DNA of 64,000 bases, from the NCBI GenBank assembly GCA_020723405.1, contig DYIY01000010.1, forward strand, positions 73,866-137,865, read 5' to 3'. Numbering within the stretch: the stretch's first letter is position 1; every line of letters begins with the position of its first letter. Origin of the DNA: Thiobacillus denitrificans (GTDB taxonomy: Bacteria > Pseudomonadota > Gammaproteobacteria > Burkholderiales > Thiobacillaceae). The position numbers and the translations under genes are program-made. The notes under the pieces were generated by a model that searched no databases, was not told the origin of the DNA, and saw nothing but the letters and a program-made list of their open reading frames with translations. This document shows, in pieces, positions 8,651 through 17,263 of this stretch.

Positions 8651-9480
8651 GCCGGCGGCGGCCCAACTTCCTCTACCTGGGGCCAGACAAGTCGGGCTCC
8701 TCCTGGCTGTTCGAGGTGCTGCGCCACCATCCGGACTGCTTTGTGCCCGCCTGCAAGGACGTCTATTACTTCGACGAGCACTACGACAAGGGCATGGACT
8801 GGTACCTGGACTTCTTCCGGGACGCCCGGCCCGACGTGCCGGCCATGGGGGAACTGTCCCACAGCTACCTGTTTTCCATGGACGCCGCCGACCGCATCCG
8901 CCGGGACCTGCCCGGGGTAAAGCTCATGGCCAGCCTGCGCCAGCCCGTGGAGCGCTGCTATTCCCATTACCTCTACCTGGTGTCCAGCGGCCTGGTGACC
9001 ACCTCCTTCGCCGAGACCATCGACAACCGGCCGGGCCTCACCCGCAGCAGCTACTACGCCAAGTCTGTTGAAGGCTACCTGGAACGCTTCGGGGCCGAGC
9101 AGTTCAAGGTGCTGTTCTTCGACGACCTGAAGCAGGATCCCCGGGGCTACGCCACCCAGGTCTACGACTTCCTGGGCCTGCCTTTCAACGAGGCCTTCGA
9201 CTACGGCAAGAAGGTGCGGGAAGCCCGGGCCGCCCGCAGCTTCTTCATGGCCCGCCTGGCCAAGCAGGGGGCCCTCATGGCGCGCAAGCTGGGCCTGGTG
9301 AACCTGGTGGGGGCGGTGAAGCACGGCTTCGCCGCCAAGCTCCTCTACCGGCCCATGAAGAAGGGCGAGACGCCGAAGATGGACCCGGAGGTGGGCAAGC
9401 GCCTCCTGGAGCGCTACATCCCCGACATCGAGGCCACGGAGAAGCTCCTGGGCGTCAACCTGGACCACTGGAAGCGCTGA
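8647..9480 (+). CDS. Sulfotransferase family protein (second of three)
   Basis: This 277-residue protein overlaps the previous gene by ATGA. The 5'-phosphosulfate loop is FLYLGPDKSGSSWLFEVL (about 8-25) and the 3'-phosphate block is LMASLRQPVERCYSHYLYL. DxxYFDEHYDKGMDWY-like aromatic text after the loop is common in heparan-type sulfotransferases. It is clearly diverged from its two neighbours rather than a recent duplicate, so each enzyme may sulfate a different position or sugar. Confidence 0.85.
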   Translation: MSRRRPNFLYLGPDKSGSSWLFEVLRHHPDCFVPACKDVYYFDEHYDKGMDWYLDFFRDARPDVPAMGELSHSYLFSMDAADRIRRDLPGVKLMASLRQPVERCYSHYLYLVSSGLVTTSFAETIDNRPGLTRSSYYAKSVEGYLERFGAEQFKVLFFDDLKQDPRGYATQVYDFLGLPFNEAFDYGKKVREARAARSFFMARLAKQGALMARKLGLVNLVGAVKHGFAAKLLYRPMKKGETPKMDPEVGKRLLERYIPDIEATEKLLGVNLDHWKR

Positions 9481-9482
9481 GC

Positions 9483-10409
9483 ATGGCGAACCTGCCCAAC
9501 ACCTTCATCGTCGGCCAGCCCAAGTCGGGCACCAGCGCCCTGTTCGCCTTCCTCAAGGACCACCCGGACGTCTGCGTGGGGGCCACCAAGGAACCCCAGT
9601 ACTTCAACACCGACCTGAATTCCCAGTATTTCCACCTGGCCCGCCTGGAGCGCAACGAGGCCAACTACCTGAACCTGTTCGCCCACTGCACGGGCCAGAA
9701 GGTGGTCATGGAGGCCTCCACCGGCTACCTCTATTCCCAGGTGGCGGCCCGGGCCATCCACAATTTCAATCCCGCCGCCAAGATCATCATGATGCTGCGG
9801 GAGCCGGTGGATTTCCTCTTCACCTATCACATGCAATTGCAGCGCAACAGTTGCACCTTCGAGACCGAGCCCGACTTCCTCAAGGCCATGAGCCTGGAGG
9901 CGGACCGCCGCCAGGGCCGCCAGATCCCGGGCAACTGCTTCGACGCCAGCTTCCTCTACTACCGGGCCCGGGCGGCCTACACGGAACAGGTGCGCCGCTT
10001 CCTGGAGGTCTTCCCCCGGGAGCAGGTGCTGATCCTCATCCACGACGACTTCAAGGCCGACAACGAGAAAACCTACGACCAGGTGGCGGCCTTCCTGGGC
10101 CTGGACCCCAACTGGCGGCCCCAGTTCCGGGTGGTGAACCAGAAGGTGGGGGTGCGCTTCCGGGCCCTGAAGCAGGCTTCCGACCAGTTCCTCTTCCCCA
10201 TCAAGCAGGCCATCAAGCCCCTGGTGCCCGGCAGCTTCTACAAGGCCGGGCGCAGCCTCTACCGCAAGCTGTTCTTCCGCACCAAGGGCCTGCCGGTGCT
10301 GCTGCCCGAGGACCGGCAGCGGCTCAAGGGCGAGTTCCGCGAGGAAGTGGCCCGGCTCTCCGAACTGCTGGACCGGGATCTGGCCAGCCTGTGGGGCTAT
10401 GAGCGTTGA
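9483..10409 (+). CDS. Sulfotransferase family protein (third of three)
   Basis: This 308-residue protein begins 2 bp after the previous stop. The PAPS loop is FIVGQPKSGTSALFAFLKDH (about 8-27) and the 3'-phosphate block is IIMMLREPVDFLFTYHMQL, with Asp-Phe replacing the more usual Glu-Arg after the proline. The C-terminal half is rich in basic residues, as expected for an anionic cofactor or acceptor. Its last 13 bases overlap the convergent glycosyltransferase gene on the other strand. Confidence 0.83.
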   Translation: MANLPNTFIVGQPKSGTSALFAFLKDHPDVCVGATKEPQYFNTDLNSQYFHLARLERNEANYLNLFAHCTGQKVVMEASTGYLYSQVAARAIHNFNPAAKIIMMLREPVDFLFTYHMQLQRNSCTFETEPDFLKAMSLEADRRQGRQIPGNCFDASFLYYRARAAYTEQVRRFLEVFPREQVLILIHDDFKADNEKTYDQVAAFLGLDPNWRPQFRVVNQKVGVRFRALKQASDQFLFPIKQAIKPLVPGSFYKAGRSLYRKLFFRTKGLPVLLPEDRQRLKGEFREEVARLSELLDRDLASLWGYER

Positions 10410-11536
10410 TGCCCTGCCCAGTCGTGCAGACCGTCGAACACCCGGGAAAGATCGGCGCGGAACCGGTCCATGCCGTGGCGGGCATTGACCTCGTCGCGCA
10501 GATGCCGGTAGGCCGCCGTGTCGAAATCCCTGCCCAGGGCCAGGATGCGCTCGGCGATCTGGCCGGGCTGGCGCGGGTCGAAACGCCACGGACTGGGCAC
10601 CGGGTAGTCCTCCAGCAGGCCCAGGTCGGAGATCAGGAAGGGCTTGTTGAGGTGCAGGGTCTCCAGCAGGATCAGGGGCAATCCTTCGTAGAGGGAGGGG
10701 ATCAGCATCAGGTCCACCTGCTCGGTCAGGAAGGGCACCAGTTGGGGCTTCTGCATCCAGCCGTGCAGGAGGATCCTGTCCTCCATGCCGGCGGCACGGA
10801 TTTCCCCTTCCAGCCGATCCCGGTCCGGGCCGTCGCCCACCACGTGGATGCGTACTTCCCGGCGGCCGGCCAGGGCCTGGACCAGGGGCACCAGCACCCC
10901 CTGATTCTTCTGCTTGAAGACCAGGCGGCCCACCACGGCAATGTCCAGGGGGCCTTCGCCGGGAAAGACCACGTCCCCTTCCGGCGGCGCGAAGTCGAAG
11001 TCCGCCGGGTTGCCGATCACGTGGATGGCCTGGTCCCTGCGGGTGAAGCGGGCCAGCAGCCGGGCCTGGTGGGGGCTGATGGTGATGTAGGCGCCGGGCA
11101 GCCGGTAGATGAGCTTGCACAGCAGATCCCGGGGCAGGGCGAAACGGTTGTTGAGTTCCGTGTTGTTGTTGCCGAAGGGAATGTAGGACACGCAGGGCAG
11201 ACCTGCCGCCCGGGCCGCCAGCAGGCCGCGCACCCCGGATTCCGCATAACCTTGCGCGACCACCACCAGATCCGGCGCCGCCGCTTCCATGAGCCGGCGG
11301 GCATGGCTCACCTGCCAGCCGCCGTCGGCCATGCACAGGCCTTTCGTCTTGGTGTGGAAGGGCAGGGGGGTGAGGGCGACCGATTCCGGAAGGTGTTCCC
11401 GGAAAGCCGGTGTGTGATGCAGGCCCCCCACCTGCCAGCCCAGGTCCGCCAGGCCGGCCATGAAGCGCACGGTCATGATTTCATGGCCGCCGAACACTTC
11501 GGAATCGTTGTAGAAGAGGACGCGCTTGGCCGTCAT
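10397..11536 (-). CDS. GT4-like glycosyltransferase
   Basis: This 379-residue protein has a two-domain GT-B layout. The N-terminal part has VLFYNDSEVFGGHEIMTVRF, the usual glycine-rich acceptor-side loop. The C-terminal donor domain has VGRLVFKQKNQGVLVPLVQA, then MLIPSLYEGLPLILLETLHL, containing the E-x7-E type nucleotide-sugar motif. It should add a sugar from a nucleotide-sugar donor to a lipid-linked intermediate. It is the only minus-strand gene in the polymer cluster and the only obvious glycosyltransferase. Other transferases, including the initiating one, must lie outside the window. Confidence 0.87.
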   Translation of the reverse strand: MTAKRVLFYNDSEVFGGHEIMTVRFMAGLADLGWQVGGLHHTPAFREHLPESVALTPLPFHTKTKGLCMADGGWQVSHARRLMEAAAPDLVVVAQGYAESGVRGLLAARAAGLPCVSYIPFGNNNTELNNRFALPRDLLCKLIYRLPGAYITISPHQARLLARFTRRDQAIHVIGNPADFDFAPPEGDVVFPGEGPLDIAVVGRLVFKQKNQGVLVPLVQALAGRREVRIHVVGDGPDRDRLEGEIRAAGMEDRILLHGWMQKPQLVPFLTEQVDLMLIPSLYEGLPLILLETLHLNKPFLISDLGLLEDYPVPSPWRFDPRQPGQIAERILALGRDFDTAAYRHLRDEVNARHGMDRFRADLSRVFDGLHDWAGHQRS

Positions 11537-11741
11537 GGCGGCGGTTTCCGGAAGAGTTGCGGGGCGCCCATTCTAGCGAAGCCCGAGGTGCTGAAGTCGC
11601 CCCCCTCAAGAATTGAAGTGATTTATCCGATATGGGCTGTAATGCCCGTGTCTTAAAGGTTCTTTTAACTTAATGAAGTATGATTGCCCGGGTTTGCCAC
11701 AAGCAGCCTGCGTGGCGATGGACAAAGACAGAGGAAACAAG

Positions 11742-14693
11742 ATGGAACAAGGCACTCGCGCCCCAGGTGTAGCGTTGACGATGATTGGCCGGATCGGGAG
11801 CCCAGCGGGCCGGCGCCACTGGAGCGGAGTCCTGCGCGCACTGCTCCTGGCGGGAACCTGCCTGGGCATGGCGTCCGCCCCCATGGCCGCCTCCAGCCTC
11901 TTCACCAGCAGTTCCAGCAGTGCCAAGTCGCCCAAGAGCGCATCCAGCAGCAGTTCCGACGAGGACAGCAGCAGCACGGAAACCACGGCCGTCCCCGCCA
12001 CCACCACGCCCACGACGACCTCGACCAGCACCAGTACGGCGCCCACCGCCATTTCCGGCACCACCACCGGAACCACCGCCACGGCCACCGGCACCACCAG
12101 CAGCACGACCGACACCACGGCCAGCACGGCGAAAACCCTCAAGGCCAGCGACACCCTGTACCTGAAGATCACCGCCCCGGTGCTGGAGGCCACCTCCGTC
12201 TCCGCCACCCCCACCACCACGGCCGCCACCATACCGCTGCCCGCCAAGCGCATCTTCGTCCTGGACAAGTCCGGAGTGTTGGACCTGCCCTATCTGGGCC
12301 GCTTCCCCCTGGCCGGCCTGACTGAAGAGGAAGCCATCCTGCGCATCAAGGCGGAACCCATCCTGGAAAGCTACCAGGTGGAACTGCGCCTGCTGCCCGT
12401 GACCCAGACCGGTGCCGACGCCCTCAAGCCCTTCGGCTACAGCCTGTTCGAACTGCCCCCCACCACCTTCGCCCCCGCCGACGACATTCCGGTGCCCGAG
12501 GACTACGTGCTGGCCGCCAACGACACGGTGATCATCCAGCTTTACGGCACCCTCAACGAAACCTACACCCTGCTGGTGACCCGGGAAGGCGTCATCGACA
12601 TTCCCGACATCGGCCCGGTGCCCGTGGCCGGCCTGACCTATGCCCAGTTGAAGCAGAACCTGGCCCAGCGGGTCAACAAGGTGATGATCGGCGTGAAGTC
12701 CCACATCACCCTGGGCCCCCTGCGCTCCATCCAGGTGTTCATCATGGGCGACGCCCTGAAGCCCGGCTCCTACACCGTGAGCTCCCTGTCCACCCTCACC
12801 AATGCCCTGTTCGTGGGCGGCGGCGTCACCAGCAACGGCTCCCTGCGGGACATCCAGGTGAAGCGCAACGGCAAGGTCATCACCCGCCTGGATCTGTATG
12901 AGCTGCTCCTGGCCGGCGACACCAGCAAAGACATCCGCCTGAAATCCGGCGACGTGATCTTCATTCCGCCCATCGGCCGTACCCTGTCGGTGGATGGCGA
13001 AGTGCGCCGTCCCGCCGTCTACGAGCTGCGCAAGGAAAAGACCCTGGGCGAAGTGGTGGCCCTGGCCGGCGGCCTGCTGCCTTCCGCCTATCCCAAGGGA
13101 GCCCAGGTGGACCGGGTGAGCGAAAAGGAATTCCGCATCATCGAGGATGTGGACCTGTCCCATCCCAACGGCCTGCAAACCCCTGTGCGGGACGGCGATG
13201 CCCTCAGCGTGCCCGCCCTGCTGGCCAAGAAGGAGAAGATCGTCACCCTGGGCGGTTACGTGAAGCGGCCCGGCGCCCGGGCCTGGCGCCCCGGCATGAA
13301 ACTCACCGACCTGGTGGGCGGTAAGAATGCCCTGCTGCCCAAGCCGGACCTGGATTACGCCGTGATCCGCCGGCACATCGAAGGGGCCCGCCAGACCGCC
13401 GTGTTCTCCGTGCGCCTGGGCGACGCCCTGGCCGCCCCGGCCTCGGCCGCCAACATCGAGCTGCTGGCCGACGACGAGGTCATCGTCTTCGGCCACGAAG
13501 TCCTGGGCGACCGGCAGAACAAGCTGGCGCCCCTGGTGGCCGAGCTGGAGCGCCAGGCTTCCGGCACCCTGCCGGCCCTGGTGGTGAACGTGGGGGGCTC
13601 CGTCTATGAAACCGGCGCCTACCCCCTGGAATCGGGCATGCGCATCGCCGATCTGTTGCGAGCCTCCGGTGGACTGAAGGAGGAAGCCGACACCTCCGTG
13701 GCCGAACTGACCCGCTACGACGCCGCCCCCGGCAAGGGCCTGGAGATCAAGCATCTGACCGTGGATCTGGGCAAGGCCCTGGCCGGCGACCCGGAAGCGA
13801 ACCTGATGCTGAAGCCCCGGGATTACCTCATCGTCAAGAAGATCCCCGAGTGGACCGACCAACTCACCGTGGAGCTGACCGGCGAAGTGCGCAACCCGGG
13901 TGTCTATCCCATCAAGCGGGGCGAGAAGCTGTCCAGCGTCATCAAGCGGGCTGGCGGGCTGACGGAGGTGGCGTTCTCCGAAGGGGCCGTGTTCACCCGT
14001 ATTGAAGTAGCTCAGAAGGAAGAGGCCCAGTTTAGAGAGTTGGCGGATCGAATCGAAACTGAGCTCAAGGCGAACATTGTTGAGCGCGTGGACGAAGTGG
14101 CGCGGCCTCAGGAAACGTCTGAGATTGCCAACTCAATTGTTGAGTTGTTACGGAACTCAAAATCTTCTGGTCGAATGACGGTTGACTTGAATTCCATTCT
14201 GGCAACTTCATCACCTGCAAGTGATGTCACACTGATGAGTGGTGACACTCTTTTCATCCCGCAAATCAAAAATGAAGTCACCGTTGTAGGAGAAGTTCGA
14301 CGGTTCAGTACCCATATGCATGTAAAGGGAAAGTCAGTTGATGATTACCTTGCCATGAGTGGTGGTCTGACGGAGAAGACCAAGCGGGATCTGGTCTATG
14401 TGATCCGTGCGGATGGAACCACCTACAGCGATAAGGAAAAATCGATATTTTCCTTCCTGGATTTGTCTCAGGAAGGAGTGGATCAGGCCAAGAAAAGCAT
14501 CGTCAAGCCCGGAGATACGATCGTGGCAATCCTGGATGTTGAGAAGGTCAGCACGCTTAAAGTGTGGAGGGATGTTTTGGGGAGTTTGACTGGCCTCGGC
14601 TCGCTGATGTCCGGAGTTGCTAACGTCTATACCGCGGTGAATGGACAAAAAGTCAAATCCGAGGGTTCGAACGTGATCATCACCACTCCTTGA
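11742..14693 (+). CDS. Very long SLBB-domain polysaccharide export protein
   Basis: This 983-residue outer-membrane export protein belongs to the Wza-like poly-export family but is more than twice Wza's length. The ATG at 11742 follows AGAGGAAACAAG. A hydrophobic signal segment (LRALLLAGTCLGMASAPMAA) is followed by a Ser/Thr-rich linker of roughly 80 residues (about nt 11890-12140). Two poly-export-like blocks come next, then repeated SLBB units recognisable by G-EV-RPG-Y-type text (VDGEVRRPAVYEL, LGGYVKRPGARAW, LTGEVRNPGVYPI, VVGEVRRFSTHMH). The last 700 bp are clearly lower in GC and use different codons from the rest of the gene. The 205-bp upstream gap is also AT-richer and holds a TATGAT hexamer at 11679-11684 that could be a -10. 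Confidence 0.88.
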   Translation: MEQGTRAPGVALTMIGRIGSPAGRRHWSGVLRALLLAGTCLGMASAPMAASSLFTSSSSSAKSPKSASSSSSDEDSSSTETTAVPATTTPTTTSTSTSTAPTAISGTTTGTTATATGTTSSTTDTTASTAKTLKASDTLYLKITAPVLEATSVSATPTTTAATIPLPAKRIFVLDKSGVLDLPYLGRFPLAGLTEEEAILRIKAEPILESYQVELRLLPVTQTGADALKPFGYSLFELPPTTFAPADDIPVPEDYVLAANDTVIIQLYGTLNETYTLLVTREGVIDIPDIGPVPVAGLTYAQLKQNLAQRVNKVMIGVKSHITLGPLRSIQVFIMGDALKPGSYTVSSLSTLTNALFVGGGVTSNGSLRDIQVKRNGKVITRLDLYELLLAGDTSKDIRLKSGDVIFIPPIGRTLSVDGEVRRPAVYELRKEKTLGEVVALAGGLLPSAYPKGAQVDRVSEKEFRIIEDVDLSHPNGLQTPVRDGDALSVPALLAKKEKIVTLGGYVKRPGARAWRPGMKLTDLVGGKNALLPKPDLDYAVIRRHIEGARQTAVFSVRLGDALAAPASAANIELLADDEVIVFGHEVLGDRQNKLAPLVAELERQASGTLPALVVNVGGSVYETGAYPLESGMRIADLLRASGGLKEEADTSVAELTRYDAAPGKGLEIKHLTVDLGKALAGDPEANLMLKPRDYLIVKKIPEWTDQLTVELTGEVRNPGVYPIKRGEKLSSVIKRAGGLTEVAFSEGAVFTRIEVAQKEEAQFRELADRIETELKANIVERVDEVARPQETSEIANSIVELLRNSKSSGRMTVDLNSILATSSPASDVTLMSGDTLFIPQIKNEVTVVGEVRRFSTHMHVKGKSVDDYLAMSGGLTEKTKRDLVYVIRADGTTYSDKEKSIFSFLDLSQEGVDQAKKSIVKPGDTIVAILDVEKVSTLKVWRDVLGSLTGLGSLMSGVANVYTAVNGQKVKSEGSNVIITTP

Positions 14694-14757
14694 TGTCCTT
14701 CAGGCTGACACAGGTGTGCATATCCGTTGAGAACATTCCTTCCAAGGGTGAGTAACA

Positions 14758-15792
14758 ATGACCGAAACGAGCAATACCGGAACTTCGATTCCTGCGGATA
14801 TGGTTGAAGCCGCAAAGGTGGTCGGTTCCCCCCGCCTGCCCAACGGCTACTACCTGCAACTGGGCGCTCCCGAGGAGGAAATGCACCTCCTGGATCTGTG
14901 GTATGCCATCACCTCCAGAAAACTGCTCATCTTCCTGGTGGTGCTGGGCTTCACCCTGTTCGGCGCCCTGCTGGCCTGGGTGATTCCCATGAAGTGGAAA
15001 GGTGAGGTGACGGTGTCGGTGGTGCCCCAGAGCAAGACCACCACCACCAGCACCTCTTCGACCACCACCCCGCCGCCGGTGGATCTCAACATGCCCTACA
15101 CCTCGGATGAAATCATCGGCTACGTCCAGGGCCGGGACTTCATCTACCGCTTCATCCAGAAATACGACCTGCTGCCCATCCTGTTCGAGAAGGACTGGAA
15201 TGCCGACAAGAAGGAATGGCAGCTCAGCACGGTGCACCGCTGGATCTATGGCGATACGATTTCCCTGTGGGATGGCTATGACAAGTTCAGCGGCGTGCTG
15301 GACGTGAGTACCGACGACGAAACCAGTCTGACCACCGTGACCGTGACCTGGACCGATGCCAAGCTGGCCGCCGACTGGGCCACCAAGGTGGTGGAGATGC
15401 TCAACGTCGAGATGCGCCAGAAGGCCGTCCAGGAATCCGAAGCCATCCTGAAGGAACTGGAATCCCAGTTGAAGCGCACCAGCGTGCTGGAGCTGCAACA
15501 GTCCATCTACGCCCTCATGGAAGTGCAGATGGCCAAGGTGGCGTCGGCCCGGGTCCATCCCGAGTACGTTTTCAAGGTGGTGGACAGCGCGGTGGTGGAG
15601 GACGATCAGAACATTCCCTACCTGCAACTCATCCTGATCATCGTCAGTTCCTTCCTGGGCGTGGTGGTGGCTCTGGGCCTGGTGCTCCTTCTGCACACCA
15701 TCGCCAAGCAGCCGGCCCAGCCCAAGCCGCGCAAGAAGCGGCGGGGCGGCAAGGCGGCGGGCGAAGCGGCGGCCCCTGAAGGCCAATCCTGA
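14758..15792 (+). CDS. Wzz-type chain-length determinant protein
   Basis: This 344-residue inner-membrane protein has the polysaccharide co-polymerase layout. A cytoplasmic N-terminus comes first, then a transmembrane helix at about 58-80 (LLIFLVVLGFTLFGALLAWV). A large periplasmic part with coiled-coil character follows (AVQESEAILKELESQLKR), and a second helix lies at about 288-315. A proline-Thr-rich stretch (TTTSTSSTTTPPP) lies just after the first helix. No tyrosine-kinase domain is attached, which fits a Wzz partner for Wzx/Wzy assembly. The C-terminal tail is Lys/Arg-rich (PKPRKKRRGGK). A strong terminator lies 6 bp downstream. Confidence 0.85.
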   Translation: MTETSNTGTSIPADMVEAAKVVGSPRLPNGYYLQLGAPEEEMHLLDLWYAITSRKLLIFLVVLGFTLFGALLAWVIPMKWKGEVTVSVVPQSKTTTTSTSSTTTPPPVDLNMPYTSDEIIGYVQGRDFIYRFIQKYDLLPILFEKDWNADKKEWQLSTVHRWIYGDTISLWDGYDKFSGVLDVSTDDETSLTTVTVTWTDAKLAADWATKVVEMLNVEMRQKAVQESEAILKELESQLKRTSVLELQQSIYALMEVQMAKVASARVHPEYVFKVVDSAVVEDDQNIPYLQLILIIVSSFLGVVVALGLVLLLHTIAKQPAQPKPRKKRRGGKAAGEAAAPEGQS

Positions 15793-15798
15793 TTGACC

Positions 15799-15826
15799 GG
15801 GCGCACCTGGGGGTGCGCCCTTTTTT
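15799..15826 (+). terminator. Rho-independent terminator after the export/chain-length genes
   Basis: A perfect 9-bp stem (GGGCGCACC at 15799-15807 and GGTGCGCCC at 15812-15820) with a 4-nt loop is followed by six T. It ends the transcript of the SLBB and Wzz-like genes. The flippase gene starts only 12 bp later and so probably needs its own promoter or read-through. Confidence 0.92.
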
Positions 15827-15838
15827 CGGCGTCGCCAG

Positions 15839-17260
15839 ATGAAACCCTCTGCTCCCAATCCTCCCCATGGGCCCCAGGGCTCCCTGAAGCGGCGCATCGT
15901 CTCGGGCGGTGCCTGGACCCTGGCCAACCGGGTTCTGGTCACGGCCACCCAGTTGCTGGCCCTGGCCCTGTTGGCCCGCCTGCTGTCTCCCGACGAAATG
16001 GGCGTCTATTTCCTGGTGGCCAACCTGGTGGCGGTGGTCACCGTGCTGTCCCAACTGGGGCTCAGCCAGTCGGTGGTTCGCCTGGTGGCGGAATCCATCG
16101 CCCAGAACCTGCCCGGCCGGGCCCGCCAGGCCATCGGCCATGTGCTTCGGGTGGGCGGCATCGGTGCCCTGGCCGGTGGCCTGCTTCTCTATCTGGGCGG
16201 TGGCCAGTGGCTGGCCGAGCACGTCTTCAATTCCCCGGCCATGGCCGCCGTGATGCTCTGGGCCGGCTTGTGGGTGGTGTTCCAGACCCTGCAACGCTTC
16301 CATAGCGAAATCTTCCGGGGGCTCCACGACCTGCGCATGGCCGCCCTGTTCGGCGGCATGATCACCGGCGTGCTCATGGTGGTGTTCTACGGCGGCCTGC
16401 TGGTGCTGGGCAAGGAAAGCGACCTGGCCCTGGTGCTGATCCTCAACGCGGTGGCCTTCGCCGTGGGGGAAGCCCTGGCCTTCCTGGCCCTGAAGCGGCG
16501 CATCCGCCCCCTGCAGGGCGAAGGCACGGTGAGTCTGGGGGAGATCATGGCCATCTCCTGGCCCATGTTGCTGGCCAGCCTGACCAACATCCTGCTGCTG
16601 CGTGCCGATCTGTGGATCCTGGGCATGTACGCCTCGGCCGAGGACGTGGCGGTGTACGGGGCGGCTGCCCGCATCATCACCGTGGTGACCATTCCCCTCA
16701 CCATGGCCAGTGCCGTCCTGGCGCCCATGATCGCCGAACTGAACGCCCAGGGGCAGAAGGAGCGCATGGAACGGGTGCTGCGGGCCGTGGCCACCCTGGG
16801 CGGTCTGCCTGCCGTGGCGGCCATCACCCTGTTCGTCCTGCTGGGGGCACCCCTGCTGGAACTGATCTACGGCGACGCCCTGTACCGGGGGGGCTGGATC
16901 GTGCTGGTGCTGCTGGGCCTGGGGCAACTGGTCCACGTCTGGTCCGGGGTCAGCGCCCAGTTGCTGATGATGACCGGCCACCACACGGCGGTCATGAACA
17001 TCACCCTGGTGAGTTCCCTGCTGACCATCGTGGCGGCGGTGCTGCTGGCTCCCGTGCAAGGGGTCATGGGCGTGGCCGCCGCCTTTGGCCTGGGCATCGC
17101 CGCCCAGAACCTGGGCATGGTGATCCACACCCGGCGCACGGTGGGCGTGCGGCCCTACATGCTGGCCAACCCCCTGGCCCTGCGGGGCTATGTCAAGGAG
17201 TTCCGCGCCGCAGCCCGGGAACGCCGGGCGGCCCGCCAGGCGGGACAAGGGGAGGAGTGA
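15839..17260 (+). CDS. Wzx-like polysaccharide flippase
   Basis: This 473-residue integral membrane protein of the MOP/oligosaccharide-flippase superfamily starts with a short basic cytoplasmic region. It then has GAWTLANRVLVTATQLLALA and about 12-14 hydrophobic helices. It should move the lipid-linked repeat unit across the inner membrane. The C-terminus is basic and cytoplasmic. It is followed after 3 bp by the polymerase/ligase-like gene, which supports a Wzx/Wzy pathway. Confidence 0.88.
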   Translation: MKPSAPNPPHGPQGSLKRRIVSGGAWTLANRVLVTATQLLALALLARLLSPDEMGVYFLVANLVAVVTVLSQLGLSQSVVRLVAESIAQNLPGRARQAIGHVLRVGGIGALAGGLLLYLGGGQWLAEHVFNSPAMAAVMLWAGLWVVFQTLQRFHSEIFRGLHDLRMAALFGGMITGVLMVVFYGGLLVLGKESDLALVLILNAVAFAVGEALAFLALKRRIRPLQGEGTVSLGEIMAISWPMLLASLTNILLLRADLWILGMYASAEDVAVYGAAARIITVVTIPLTMASAVLAPMIAELNAQGQKERMERVLRAVATLGGLPAVAAITLFVLLGAPLLELIYGDALYRGGWIVLVLLGLGQLVHVWSGVSAQLLMMTGHHTAVMNITLVSSLLTIVAAVLLAPVQGVMGVAAAFGLGIAAQNLGMVIHTRRTVGVRPYMLANPLALRGYVKEFRAAARERRAARQAGQGEE

Positions 17261-17263
17261 GCG

